DNA of 8,245 bases from Xanthobacteraceae bacterium (GCA_030037105.1 JASHRY010000161.1:1-8245); one strand, 5' to 3'. Positions 1-7,328 are shown, counted from the first letter of the stretch. Notes: generated by a model not told the origin, from the sequence alone. Program-made: numbers and translations.

Positions 1-1
1 C

Positions 2-2578
2 TTCCCGGGCGCCATTCATCTCGTCAACCCACATTACGAGATGATCGAAGGCGTTCGCGCGGCCAAATCCTACGACGATCTTCCGGATGCGCCCGACATG
101 GTCGTGATCGGCGTTCCGCCTCCGGCTATTCCCTCCGTTGTCGCCGCGGCGGGCGCAAAAGGCACGGCGGCCGGCATCATTCTCACGGCCGGCCTCGGTC
201 ACGGCTCCGGCTCGCTGGCCGATGCCTGCGAGAAGGCCGCGCGTGCGGCGGGAATGCGTCTCGTCGGCCCCAATTGCCTCGGCGTTCTGGTGCCCGGATC
301 GAAGCTCAACGCGAGCTTTGCCGCCTCCATGCCGCGCCCGGGCGACCTCGCCCTCATCTCCCAATCCGGCGCTATTGCCACCGGACTTGTGGAATGGGCG
401 TCGGCGCGCGGCATCGGTTTTTCGGCGATCGTGTCCATCGGCGACAGCATCGACGTCGATTTTGCCGACCTGCTCGACTTCTTCGCCCTGGATCGGGGAA
501 CGCGCGCCATTCTTCTGTATATCGAATCGATCCGTGACGCGCGCAAGTTCATGTCCGCGGCCCGCGCTGCCGCGCGCGCGAAGCCGGTGCTGGTCGTCAA
601 ATCCGGTCGCCACGCGCAAGGGGCAAAAGCGGCGCTGACGCATACCGGCGCGCTGGCCGGCTCGGACGCCGTCTATGACGCCGCATTCCGGCGCGCGGGT
701 TTCCTGCGCGTGTTCGACCTCGACGAGCTGTTCGCCGCCGCGGAAACACTGGGACATCTGACGGAACTTTCCGGCAAGCGGCTCGCCATACTGACCAATG
801 GCGGCGGCATCGGCGTCATGGCGGTGGATCGCCTCGCCGATCTTGGCGGCGCACTCGCCGAGCTCTCGCCGGACGCGATGAAGAAGCTCGATGCGGCGCT
901 GCCGCCGATCTGGTCGCGAGCCAATCCCGTCGATATTGCCGGCGATGCGGACGATGCCAGGTATGCGGTTGCGCTCGAGCAACTGCTCGACGACGGCCAA
1001 AACGATGCCGTGCTGGTCATGAACGTACCGACGGCGCTTGCATCGGCCCTCGACGCGGCAAAGTCGGTGATCGCCGTCACCGAGCGGCATCGCCGGCAGC
1101 GGGCCGCGGCAAAGCCGGTGTTCGCGGTGTGGATCGGCGGCAGCGATGCGGCCTCGGCGATGTTCGATACGGCCAATATTCCCAGTTACGCGACCGAATC
1201 GGATGCCGTCGGCGGCTTCATGCATCTGGTCCGTTACCGGGAATCGCGCGAATTGCTGATGGCAACCCCACCCAGCCTGCCGCAGGATTTCGCGCCGAAC
1301 GTGACCGCGGCGCGTCCGGTCATCGAAGCTGCGTTGCGCGCCGGGCGCACCTGGCTCGATCCCATCGAGATGACGCGCCTGTTTTCGGCTTATGGGATCG
1401 CCGTTACTCCGGCGACTCTTGCGCGGGATGCCGATGAAGCCGTCGCCGCGGCCAGACCCTATCTTGAGGAAGGCGCTGCGGTCGTCATCAAGATTCTTTC
1501 GCCCGACATCGTGCACAAGTCGGAGATCGGCGGCGTTCGGCTGAATCTGACGACCGAGCGCGCCGTGCGCGAGGCGGCTGCGGATATTTTAAGCCGGGCA
1601 CGGGCGGCGAAGCCCGATGCGCGCATTACCGGCGTAACCGTCTTCCCCATGATCGTGCGTCCCAAGGCGCGGGAACTCATCGTCGGCGTCGCCGACGATC
1701 CCACCTTCGGTCCGGTCATCGTTTTCGGGCAAGGAGGTACGGCAGTCGAGGTGATCAGCGACAAGGCGCTGGCGCTGCCGCCGCTCGATCTCGAGTTGGC
1801 CCGCGGCCTCATCGCGCGCACGCGGGTGTCCCGCATCCTCAAGGCTTACCGCAACGTTCCCGCCGCGGACGAACGCGCCGTCGAGCTTCTCCTCGTCAAG
1901 CTGGCGCAGCTCGTGGCCGATTGTCCGGAGATTCGCGAGATCGACCTCAATCCGGTGCTGGCCGACGAGACCGGATTGATCGCCGTCGATGCCCGCGTCT
2001 CGATCGCGCCGGTTGTGAAAGTCAGACCCGGCCCGTCGGCTCATTCGCGTTTTGCGATCAAGCCTTATCCAAAGGAGTGGGAACGGCACGCAAAACTGTC
2101 GGATGGAACGGCTATCTTTGTACGCCCCATTCGGCCGGAGGATGAGCCACTTTATGGACCCTTCCTTGCGGCGGTCACGGCGGAGGATCTGCGCCTGCGC
2201 TTTTTCGCTCCGCTGAAAGAGTTCAGTCACTCCTTCATTGCCCGGTTCACTCAAATCGATTACGCGCGCGCCATGGCCTTTATCGCCATCAAGGAAGCGA
2301 CGGGCGAAATGCTCGGCGTCGTGCGCCTGCACGCCAAGCCGGATTACGCGTCCGGCGAATATGCCATCCTCGTCCGCTCCGATTTGAAGGGCCATGGCCT
2401 GGGCTGGCTGATGATGCAGATGATCATCGAATATGCCCGCGCGGAAAGCCTCGGCACGATCGAAGGGCAGGTCCTGCATGACAACACGGTGATGCTGCGC
2501 ATGTGCGAGGAGCTTGGCTTTGCCATATCGCACGATCCCGACGATCCGCATATCAGCGTCGTGAAGCTATCGCTTTAA
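2..2578 (+). CDS. Bifunctional ADP-forming acyl-CoA synthetase / GNAT acetyltransferase (Pat/YfiQ-like), 5' partial
   Basis: The frame is open from the first bases of the window and reads FPGAIHLVNPHYEMIEG, typical of the N-terminal CoA-binding Rossmann domain, so the Met at 41 is internal and the gene starts upstream. 858 codons are visible. Domains (numbered from the codon at position 2) are the CoA-binding fold to about 110, succinyl-CoA-ligase-like domains to about 430, an ATP-grasp domain about 440-680 (VHKSEIGGV near 505, FGQGGTAVEV, EIDLNPV), and a C-terminal GNAT about 690-858 with the acetyl-CoA loop GHGLGW at 797-802. His214 in THTGALAGSD matches the phosphohistidine of ADP-forming acetyl-CoA synthetases. 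As I recall, enterobacterial Pat/YfiQ has Asn there, so this synthetase half may be active. Family members form acyl-CoA and ADP-linked products or acetylate lysines of metabolic enzymes; which applies here is unknown. The next gene is 176 bp away with its own putative operator, so co-transcription is not required. Confidence 0.9.
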   Translation, partial: FPGAIHLVNPHYEMIEGVRAAKSYDDLPDAPDMVVIGVPPPAIPSVVAAAGAKGTAAGIILTAGLGHGSGSLADACEKAARAAGMRLVGPNCLGVLVPGSKLNASFAASMPRPGDLALISQSGAIATGLVEWASARGIGFSAIVSIGDSIDVDFADLLDFFALDRGTRAILLYIESIRDARKFMSAARAAARAKPVLVVKSGRHAQGAKAALTHTGALAGSDAVYDAAFRRAGFLRVFDLDELFAAAETLGHLTELSGKRLAILTNGGGIGVMAVDRLADLGGALAELSPDAMKKLDAALPPIWSRANPVDIAGDADDARYAVALEQLLDDGQNDAVLVMNVPTALASALDAAKSVIAVTERHRRQRAAAKPVFAVWIGGSDAASAMFDTANIPSYATESDAVGGFMHLVRYRESRELLMATPPSLPQDFAPNVTAARPVIEAALRAGRTWLDPIEMTRLFSAYGIAVTPATLARDADEAVAAARPYLEEGAAVVIKILSPDIVHKSEIGGVRLNLTTERAVREAAADILSRARAAKPDARITGVTVFPMIVRPKARELIVGVADDPTFGPVIVFGQGGTAVEVISDKALALPPLDLELARGLIARTRVSRILKAYRNVPAADERAVELLLVKLAQLVADCPEIREIDLNPVLADETGLIAVDARVSIAPVVKVRPGPSAHSRFAIKPYPKEWERHAKLSDGTAIFVRPIRPEDEPLYGPFLAAVTAEDLRLRFFAPLKEFSHSFIARFTQIDYARAMAFIAIKEATGEMLGVVRLHAKPDYASGEYAILVRSDLKGHGLGWLMMQMIIEYARAESLGTIEGQVLHDNTVMLRMCEELGFAISHDPDDPHISVVKLSL

Positions 2579-2602
2579 CTCCACATCGCGACGTCCAATG
2601 CC

Positions 2603-2652
2603 GCCGTCACGGTTACCGGCTGTCCCTGTTGCGGATTTCCGGCCGTTACGGC
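2603..2652. terminator. Imperfect stem-loop after the acyl-CoA synthetase gene
   Basis: GCCGTCACGG (2603-2612) pairs with CCGTTACGGC (2643-2652) with one mismatch, and after a 3-nt bulge CCGG (2616-2619) pairs with CCGG (2639-2642), leaving a loop of about 19 nt. It begins 25 bp after the stop codon. No T-run follows, so it is not a textbook intrinsic terminator. It may be an mRNA 3'-end structure or nothing. It separates the upstream gene from the FixK/FNR box of the next one. Confidence 0.35.
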
Positions 2653-2663
2653 GCGGTATGCTC

Positions 2664-2677
2664 TTGATGTGGATCAA
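2664..2677. promoter_or_regulatory. FixK/FNR-type operator upstream of the PhaC-like hydrolase
   Basis: TTGAT-GTGG-ATCAA is an exact match to the FNR/FixK consensus TTGAT-N4-ATCAA. Its centre lies 84.5 bp before the ATG at 2755. If it acted as a class II activator site (centre at -41.5), the transcript would start near 2712 and leave a leader of about 43 nt. No convincing -10 hexamer is visible at the matching place (CACAAA at 2700-2705 is weak). The site is seen directly; its function is inferred. Confidence 0.7.
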
Positions 2678-2744
2678 GGTGAAATCGTGCAGCGCCAAGC
2701 ACAAATTAACGAAGTGGACCGATCGCCGCTCGCGAGCCCGAATT

Positions 2745-2749
2745 GGAAG
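2745..2749 (+). promoter_or_regulatory. Ribosome binding site deciding the start at 2755
   Basis: GGAAG ends 5 nt before the ATG at 2755. A frame extension to a TTG at 2743 would place this Shine-Dalgarno inside the coding region and has no ribosome site of its own, so ATG 2755 is preferred. Confidence 0.6.
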
Positions 2750-2754
2750 CACTC

Positions 2755-4029
2755 ATGTATGACCCGGCAGGCCGTCAGTACCCAAATCTGGCTTTTCTCT
2801 GGCCGGCATTTGCCGCCGCTGCGGCTAGCGAAATGGCCGGATTGGTGGCCAAGCAATTTGCCGATCTCGCCGTCGGGGCGGACCGATCGCCGGCGCACGA
2901 GCCGAGCTGGGCCACGCCTCACACGATCGCGTTCGAGCTCAAGACCGTGCGGTTGCGCGATTTCAGCATCGAGGCGACGGGTTTGCCATTGTTGCTGTGC
3001 GCTCCGCTGGCCTTGCATGGTGCGGCTATCGCCGATTTTGCGCCGGGGCACAGCCTGATCGCGGCAATGCGCCAAGCCGGGCTGCGGCGGGTGTTCGTGG
3101 CCGACTGGCGATCGGCGAGCGCGGACATGCGCTTTCTCGGTATCGACGATTATCTTGCCGACCTCAACGTGCTCGTCGATGCGATTGGCGGCGTGGTCGA
3201 TCTCGTCGGCTTGTGCCAAGGGGGCTGGATGGCGCTCGTCTATGCGGCGCGTTTTCCAGCAAAGGTTCGCAAGCTGGTTCTGGCCGGCGCGCCCGTCGAC
3301 ATCACAGCCGCGCCGTCCGCTCTGTCGGAACTCGCCGACGCGAGCCCGCTGCCGGTCTTTCAAGAGCTGGTGCGGCTTGGCGATGGAATCCTTCTCGGGA
3401 AGAGAGTGCTGAAATTCTGGAGCGTCGAGTCGGTGGCCGCCGAAGACGTGCGGCACGTGCTGCAGACGGAGGAACCGATCGGTTCCGCCGCCTTTGCCCG
3501 GCTCGAGGGGCTGTTTCGTGACTGGTATAGCTACACCGTCGACTTGCCGGGGGCGTTTTTCCTCGAGGTGGTGGACAAGCTCTACAAACGCAACGAGCTC
3601 GCCGGCGGCCGCTTCGTCGCTCTCGGACAGCGGATCGACCTCGCGACGGTCAAGACGCCCATCTTCATGTTGGCGGGGCGCGACGACGAATTGGTCGCTC
3701 CGCCGCAACTGTTCGCGGTCGAGCGTCTGGTTGGTACTGACGCACTCCATCTTCGCAAGACGACCGTCCCATCCCGCCATGTAGGGCTGTTCATGGGGAA
3801 GCGGATTCTCGAGGAGGTATGGCCGACGATCGTCCGTTGGCTCGTACCGTTGCCGATCATCGATCCGACGGACGTCCCGAGCGCCAACAAGGGCGTGCCA
3901 AGCTTACACGAACGGATGCTGCCGCGCGCGGCGCAAACAGATCAAGCAAGCGTTCGGAACGCGAACGCAGCCCGCAGAGCGCGCGGGCAAGACGCCGTCG
4001 ACATGACATGCAAATTCACGAAAAATTGA
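2755..4029 (+). CDS. PhaC-like alpha/beta hydrolase (PHA synthase/depolymerase-type, cysteine nucleophile)
   Basis: 424 aa, cytoplasmic, no signal peptide seen. The nucleophile elbow VGLCQGGW places Cys154 in the G-x-C-x-G-G lipase-like box of PHA synthases. Asp311 (GRDDELVAPP) and His342 (PSRHVGLF) complete a Cys-Asp-His triad in the right order and spacing. The N-terminus (about 1-65) lacks a recognisable PhaC_N domain, and the protein is about 200 residues shorter than the class I synthase encoded nearby, so it is not an ordinary class I PhaC. By homology it should act on PHA or 3-hydroxyacyl thioesters as an auxiliary synthase, an intracellular depolymerase or an acyltransferase; the sequence does not decide. 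The last 60 residues after LVPLPI are basic and low-complexity and look like an unstructured tail. It is preceded by a perfect FixK/FNR box and followed by the phasin, which supports a role at PHA granules. Confidence 0.8.
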   Translation: MYDPAGRQYPNLAFLWPAFAAAAASEMAGLVAKQFADLAVGADRSPAHEPSWATPHTIAFELKTVRLRDFSIEATGLPLLLCAPLALHGAAIADFAPGHSLIAAMRQAGLRRVFVADWRSASADMRFLGIDDYLADLNVLVDAIGGVVDLVGLCQGGWMALVYAARFPAKVRKLVLAGAPVDITAAPSALSELADASPLPVFQELVRLGDGILLGKRVLKFWSVESVAAEDVRHVLQTEEPIGSAAFARLEGLFRDWYSYTVDLPGAFFLEVVDKLYKRNELAGGRFVALGQRIDLATVKTPIFMLAGRDDELVAPPQLFAVERLVGTDALHLRKTTVPSRHVGLFMGKRILEEVWPTIVRWLVPLPIIDPTDVPSANKGVPSLHERMLPRAAQTDQASVRNANAARRARGQDAVDMTCKFTKN

Positions 4030-4243
4030 AAAATGAACCGTCGGGCCGCCGAGCGATTTGCGAGTTGCCCATAAAAATAATTGCAATTTCTCGGCCAACA
4101 AAATTCGTGCGTCTGGGTCGAGACGGCAGACGCTCTCAATGTTCAAGGCTTTGTCATGGGCGAAGTCGAAATCCCCTGCTTCAATGTCGAGTTTGCAGCC
4201 AGACTTTCGTCGGCGAAGCGGAAATCCGCCCGGGCTGCAAGAT
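4030..4243. other. Long intergenic leader before the phasin, no gene recognised
   Basis: A stretch richer in A+T than its neighbours, including an A/T-rich run around 4071-4088 that contains the palindrome AATTGCAATT (4079-4088). Short frames are open on both strands but none has a ribosome site, a recognisable protein or the strong GC3 bias of the flanking genes. It could hold the 3' untranslated region of the hydrolase gene or a small RNA; neither is shown by the sequence. Confidence 0.4.
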
Positions 4244-4257
4244 TTGATCCATATCAA
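4244..4257. promoter_or_regulatory. FixK/FNR-type operator upstream of the phasin
   Basis: TTGAT-CCAT-ATCAA is an exact consensus match, with its centre 73.5 bp before the phasin ATG. With class II geometry (centre at -41.5) the start of transcription would be near 4292, and a -10-like TAACTT sits at 4280-4285, exactly where -12 to -7 should fall. This spacing agreement makes it one of the better supported operators in the window. Confidence 0.75.
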
Positions 4258-4312
4258 CGCTAAACCATCCAAAGGACACTAACTTTTTCTACAAGGTTTT
4301 TATTGATCGAAT

Positions 4313-4317
4313 GGAGG
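4313..4317 (+). promoter_or_regulatory. Strong Shine-Dalgarno fixing the phasin start
   Basis: GGAGG with a 6-nt spacer to ATG 4324. The same frame can be extended to TTG 4303, but that would put this site inside the gene, so 4324 is taken as the start. Confidence 0.7.
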
Positions 4318-4323
4318 CGTACT

Positions 4324-4686
4324 ATGATGCAAAAGGAATCTCAAGGCCAGGCGAACGAGAAATCGTGGTTCGCCGCGATGGGAAAGAAGCGTGTCGAGGA
4401 CTTCGCCAACGCGCAGACGGAGTTTCTCGGTAAACTCCAAGAAGCGAACCGGCAATGGTTCGAGCGCATGCAGTCGGAAGCGAGTCTGGCGTCAGAATTC
4501 GCGTCAAAATTGTCGGCCGCGCGTTCGATCCCCGACGCGATGACTGCATGTCAGGAATGGACCAGCCGGCGGTTTGAGATGATGGCGGAGGACGGCAAGC
4601 ATTTTCTGACCGATATCCAGAAGTTCGTCGAGACGGGCTCCCGTCTGGCGTCGAACGGCTGGTTGTCTCCGGACGCCACCACATAG
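4324..4686 (+). CDS. Phasin family protein (PHA granule surface protein)
   Basis: 120 aa, a usual size for a short alphaproteobacterial phasin. It begins MMQKESQGQANEKSWF and is almost entirely helix-forming, with alternating hydrophobic and charged residues. The block from about 55 to 110 (SAARSIPDAMTACQEWTSRR, then MAEDGKHFLTDIQKFVE) matches the pattern of the phasin_2 family, where a repeated E-W-x-x-R-x-E/D arrangement is common. Phasins coat polyhydroxyalkanoate granules, control their size and number, and can stimulate PhaC. Position between a PhaC-like hydrolase and phaC supports this. A perfect FixK/FNR box plus -10-like element upstream suggests oxygen-linked transcription. The assignment rests on pattern and context; a generic helical protein is the alternative. 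Confidence 0.82.
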   Translation: MMQKESQGQANEKSWFAAMGKKRVEDFANAQTEFLGKLQEANRQWFERMQSEASLASEFASKLSAARSIPDAMTACQEWTSRRFEMMAEDGKHFLTDIQKFVETGSRLASNGWLSPDATT

Positions 4687-4826
4687 GCCGGATGGGAAGC
4701 TGCGTGCCGGCTGCGAAGTTGCTGTGACGGATATTTCGATCCGGCGGGCGCACGATCTTCATCTTGCGACCCGTCTGTTCGCATTTTCGAACGCGGCGAC
4801 GTGCAGATAATAACCAAAAGACCCGT

Positions 4827-4834
4827 GGGGAGAG
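4827..4834 (+). promoter_or_regulatory. Ribosome binding site of the 63-aa gene
   Basis: GGGGAGAG lies 4 nt before ATG 4839 and selects this start over a frame extension that reaches back to 4764. Confidence 0.55.
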
Positions 4835-4838
4835 TTCA

Positions 4839-5030
4839 ATGGAAACGAATGCGAGCGTTCAGGAACGTCCCGATGTTCCAGTCGATGAACGCATGTCGCA
4901 TGCGCTTATCATGCGGATTGTGAAGTTGCGTTGGATGGGCATGGAGAATGAAGCCGAGCGGATACAGGTTGCGCTGCGCCGCGCCGATCCGGCATGCGGC
5001 TTGCTGGCAGTTCCCGTGGAGACGGATTAG
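4839..5030 (+). CDS. Small conserved-looking hypothetical protein, 63 aa
   Basis: It begins METNASVQERPDVPVDERM and has a helical core (SHALIMRIVKLRWMGMENEA then ERIQVALRRADP) that is strongly amphipathic. No membrane segment, signal peptide or catalytic motif is visible. I recall small rhizobial proteins with a similar KLRWMGMEDEAE segment but know no function. It follows the phasin by 152 bp on the same strand with no operator of its own that I can see, so co-transcription from the phasin promoter is plausible. Its stop codon is 7 bp from that of the convergent phaC. A role at PHA granules or in regulating PHA genes is a guess from position only. Confidence 0.7.
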   Translation: METNASVQERPDVPVDERMSHALIMRIVKLRWMGMENEAERIQVALRRADPACGLLAVPVETD

Positions 5031-5037
5031 CCCGCGC

Positions 5038-6909
5038 TTATTGCATGAGGACGTATGCACCCGGAGCATTGCCAAGCGGCGGATATCCCGCCGCGGGCGC
5101 GCCCATCGGCGCCGGTGTCGTTGCCGCGCCGGAGCGGCCGCGAAGCCACGCGACCCATTCCGGCCACCACGAGCCGTCCTTGCGCTGCGCCTCTGCCAGG
5201 AACCGTTCCGGATCGAGATAGTGGTGATCGATCATCTTGGTGGCGACCCGGAAACCGCGCCCGCGATGACCGGGCTCCGACACGATACCGGCGTTGTGGC
5301 CGCCGGTCGTGAGCAGGTATGTCACCTCGGTCTCCGCTTGCAGGTTGATCTTGTAGGTCGAACGCCATGGCGCGACGTGGTCACGCTCCGTTCCCACCGC
5401 GAAGATCGGTACGCGAATGTCGGCGAGCGTGACCGGCTTGCCGGCGGCCACGAAGCGGCCTTCGGCGAGATCATTATCGAGAAAAAGCTGGCGCAGATAC
5501 TGCGAATGCATGCGGTAGGGCATGCGCGTCGCATCCGCATTCCACGCCATGAGATCGGTCATCGCCTGCCGATCGCCGAGCATGTAATCGTGGACGACGC
5601 GGGACCAGACGAGGTCATTCGACCGCAGCATCTGGAAAGCGCCGGCCATCTGCCGGCTATCCAGGAATCCCTGCTCCCACATCATGTCTTCGAGGAAGGC
5701 GAGCTGGCTCTCGTTGATGAACAGCATCAGTTCACCGGCCTCGGTGAAATCGGTCTGCGCGGCGAGCAAGGTGAGCGTCGCGATCCGCTCGTCGCCGTCA
5801 CGAGCCATCGCCGCGGCCGCGATCGCGAGGAGCGTTCCGCCGAGACAATAGCCGACCGCATGAATCTTCTGCTTCGGCACGATCGCGCCGATGACGTCGA
5901 AGGCGCTCATGATGCCCAGCGTCCGATAGTCTTCCATGCCGAGATCGCGGTCTTCCGAATCCGGATTCTTCCAGGAGATCATAAACACGGTGAAGCCCTG
6001 ATCGGTCAGGTATTTCACCAGGGAGTTCTGCGGCGAGAGATCGAGGATATAGTATTTCATGATCCAGGCGGGAACGACCAGGATCGGTTCCGGCCGGACG
6101 TCGGCGGTCGCCGGAGCATATTGGATCAGCTCGATGAGACGGTTGCGATAGACGATCCTGCCGGGAGTTGTCGCCACGTCGCGGCCGACGACGAATTTCT
6201 CGGTGCCGACCGGATTGCCGCCGCCGACACCTCGCTGCCAATCCTCCAGGAAGTTCTGAAATCCTCGTACGAGATTGAGGCCGCCGGTGTCGATCGTGCG
6301 CGAAAGGATCTCGGGGTTGGTCGGCAGGAAGTTCGACGGCGCGAACATGTCGAGGAGCTGCCGCGACATGAACTCGACCAGCTCCTCGTGCCGCTGCGAC
6401 ACTCCGCGCACGTCGGCCGTGGCATTATGCCACCATTGCTGTTGCAGCAAGAATGCTTGATAGATCAGGTTGAACGGCCATTGCTGCCACCCGGCGCCGG
6501 CGAACCGCCGGTCTTGCGGCAGCGGCTCGATGCAGCGGGCCGTGTTTGCCCCTTCGATCGTCCGGCGCCAGACATAGCTTCCGAACCTGATGGCCTTGCG
6601 CATCGCCTTGTCCATGAGCTGGAGGCGCTTGCCCGGCGCATAGGCAAGATGCGTTGCCCAATCCAAATAGGCTTGGGTGAGCGCCGCCGGCGAGAGCCCG
6701 CCGGTAAAGCGGGCCGTGGCCGCATGCAGTGAGCGGTCGACGGCGTCCGCAACCATTGCGGCCGAGGAGGAGTCCCGATCTCTTGGCCGGCTGGTCCGCC
6801 CGGCTGCCGCCACCGTCGCCGTCGCCACGGGCATGCTCCTCCTCGGCTGGTGCTTCGAACTTTCGCTTTCTATCGAAGCTTTTTCAAGCAACTCCGCCGT
6901 CTCGACCAT
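5038..6909 (-). CDS. phaC: Class I poly(3-hydroxyalkanoate) synthase PhaC
   Basis: 623 aa. It polymerises (R)-3-hydroxyacyl-CoA, typically 3-hydroxybutyryl-CoA, into storage polyester at the granule surface. The N-terminal half carries the PhaC_N domain (about 90-260), including the typical VGRDVATTPGRIVYRNRLIE (241-260) and LIQYAP. The alpha/beta core has the synthase lipase box GYCLGG with nucleophile Cys355, Asp510 in ERDHVAPW and His538 in GGHNAGIV, so the triad is complete. A Pro/Ala-rich tail follows about residue 590, as in many rhizobial synthases. The ATG at 6909 has GGAG (6918-6921 in plus coordinates) with an 8-nt spacer. The length is slightly above the roughly 590 aa of the Cupriavidus enzyme because of the N-terminal extension. 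It is transcribed against the phasin cluster, under a near-perfect FixK/FNR site. Confidence 0.96.
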   Translation of the reverse strand: MVETAELLEKASIESESSKHQPRRSMPVATATVAAAGRTSRPRDRDSSSAAMVADAVDRSLHAATARFTGGLSPAALTQAYLDWATHLAYAPGKRLQLMDKAMRKAIRFGSYVWRRTIEGANTARCIEPLPQDRRFAGAGWQQWPFNLIYQAFLLQQQWWHNATADVRGVSQRHEELVEFMSRQLLDMFAPSNFLPTNPEILSRTIDTGGLNLVRGFQNFLEDWQRGVGGGNPVGTEKFVVGRDVATTPGRIVYRNRLIELIQYAPATADVRPEPILVVPAWIMKYYILDLSPQNSLVKYLTDQGFTVFMISWKNPDSEDRDLGMEDYRTLGIMSAFDVIGAIVPKQKIHAVGYCLGGTLLAIAAAAMARDGDERIATLTLLAAQTDFTEAGELMLFINESQLAFLEDMMWEQGFLDSRQMAGAFQMLRSNDLVWSRVVHDYMLGDRQAMTDLMAWNADATRMPYRMHSQYLRQLFLDNDLAEGRFVAAGKPVTLADIRVPIFAVGTERDHVAPWRSTYKINLQAETEVTYLLTTGGHNAGIVSEPGHRGRGFRVATKMIDHHYLDPERFLAEAQRKDGSWWPEWVAWLRGRSGAATTPAPMGAPAAGYPPLGNAPGAYVLMQ

Positions 6910-6960
6910 GGCGTTGACTCCAAAACAAAATCAGTTTGTATCTTGAATGGCATTGCGTCC

Positions 6961-6974
6961 ATGATCCAAATCAA
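6961..6974. promoter_or_regulatory. FixK/FNR-type operator upstream of phaC
   Basis: Read on the minus strand it is TTGAT-TTGG-ATCAT, a 9/10 match to TTGAT-N4-ATCAA. Its centre is 58.5 bp before the phaC ATG. With class II geometry transcription would start near 6926-6928; a -10-like TACAAA (minus strand, 6940 down to 6935) fits. The leader would be only about 17-20 nt, just enough for the GGAG ribosome site. Confidence 0.6.
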
Positions 6975-7054
6975 AGACGAACGAGGTCCGCTCGCACTTG
7001 TTCCAATGAACGTTTCGCAGGCAAACATGCAAAACCGTGGCGACGGTACGATTT

Positions 7055-7086
7055 TTGACAAAACGCAAAGCCGGACCTGTGATAAT
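7055..7086 (+). promoter_or_regulatory. Possible sigma-70 promoter of the 67-aa gene
   Basis: TTGACA at 7055-7060 and GATAAT at 7081-7086, the latter preceded by TG to make an extended -10 (TGTGATAAT). The 20-bp spacer is longer than ideal, so the extended -10 may do most of the work. It lies 25 bp before the gene's ATG. Confidence 0.35.
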
Positions 7087-7110
7087 GCGCGATTATTAAT
7101 TAAGGAACCC

Positions 7111-7314
7111 ATGCGCAATTGGCAGCCAATATCGACTGCGCCATTCGATCGCGATCTGGAGCTTAGCGTGATCGAAAATGAGAAAGTTTATCCGCTTGTT
7201 TTCCCGTGTCGCCGGGCCATGAATGGATGGGTACACGCCTCGACGGGCCAACTCGTTCGCGTTGATCCTACGCATTGGCGGGAATGGCTCGAGCGACGGC
7301 CGGAAGGGGGTTGA
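7111..7314 (+). CDS. Hypothetical protein, 67 aa (NWQPISTAPFD type)
   Basis: It begins MRNWQPISTAPFDRDLELSV and ends PTHWREWLERRPEGG. TAAGGA (7101-7106) lies 4 nt before the ATG. The same frame is open back to 6850, but the upstream part overlaps phaC and reads like non-coding sequence. I recognise the opening NWQPISTAPFDRDLEL and closing THWREW as recurring in small uncharacterised rhizobial proteins. The layout (W-x-P-I at the start, a central W, then THW) loosely recalls DUF551-type phage-associated proteins, but that link is weak. It has no membrane segment or catalytic motif. It converges on the next gene with 14 bp between stops. Function unknown. Confidence 0.75.
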   Translation: MRNWQPISTAPFDRDLELSVIENEKVYPLVFPCRRAMNGWVHASTGQLVRVDPTHWREWLERRPEGG

Positions 7315-7328
7315 AATCGTGCGGTTGT

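Noticed and set aside
1589..2551. 320-aa minus-strand open frame
   Set aside because: Antisense shadow of the acyl-CoA synthetase/GNAT gene; no motif and no ribosome site context.
2674..3780. 368-aa minus-strand open frame
   Set aside because: Antisense shadow of the PhaC-like hydrolase, whose triad residues and GC3 pattern support the plus strand.
4081..4263. 60-aa plus-strand frame in the phasin upstream region
   Set aside because: TTG start without Shine-Dalgarno, runs through the FixK/FNR box and matches no family I recognise.
3904..4272. 122-aa minus-strand frame
   Set aside because: Overlaps the end of the hydrolase gene and the phasin operator, has no ribosome site and no recognisable motif. 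The segment KLDIEAGDFDFAHDKALNIE looks protein-like but I cannot place it.
4728..4743. Small hairpin CGGAT-loop-ATCCG after the phasin
   Set aside because: Only five base pairs and no T-run; too weak to call a terminator.
4948..6732. 594-aa plus-strand open frame opposite phaC
   Set aside because: It lies antisense to a clear phaC with an intact triad; the translation is rich in Arg/His/Asp with no recognisable domain, as expected of a shadow frame in high-GC DNA.
6850..7110. N-terminal extension of the 67-aa gene to 6850
   Set aside because: It would overlap the phaC start and the phaC operator and reads through the putative promoter; the ATG at 7111 has a ribosome site and begins at the recognisable NWQPISTAPFD block.
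4030..7110. PhaR-type TGC-rich palindromes expected upstream of phasin or phaC genes
   Set aside because: By eye I found no convincing paired TGC/GCA site in the intergenic regions; a matrix scan would be needed to exclude one.
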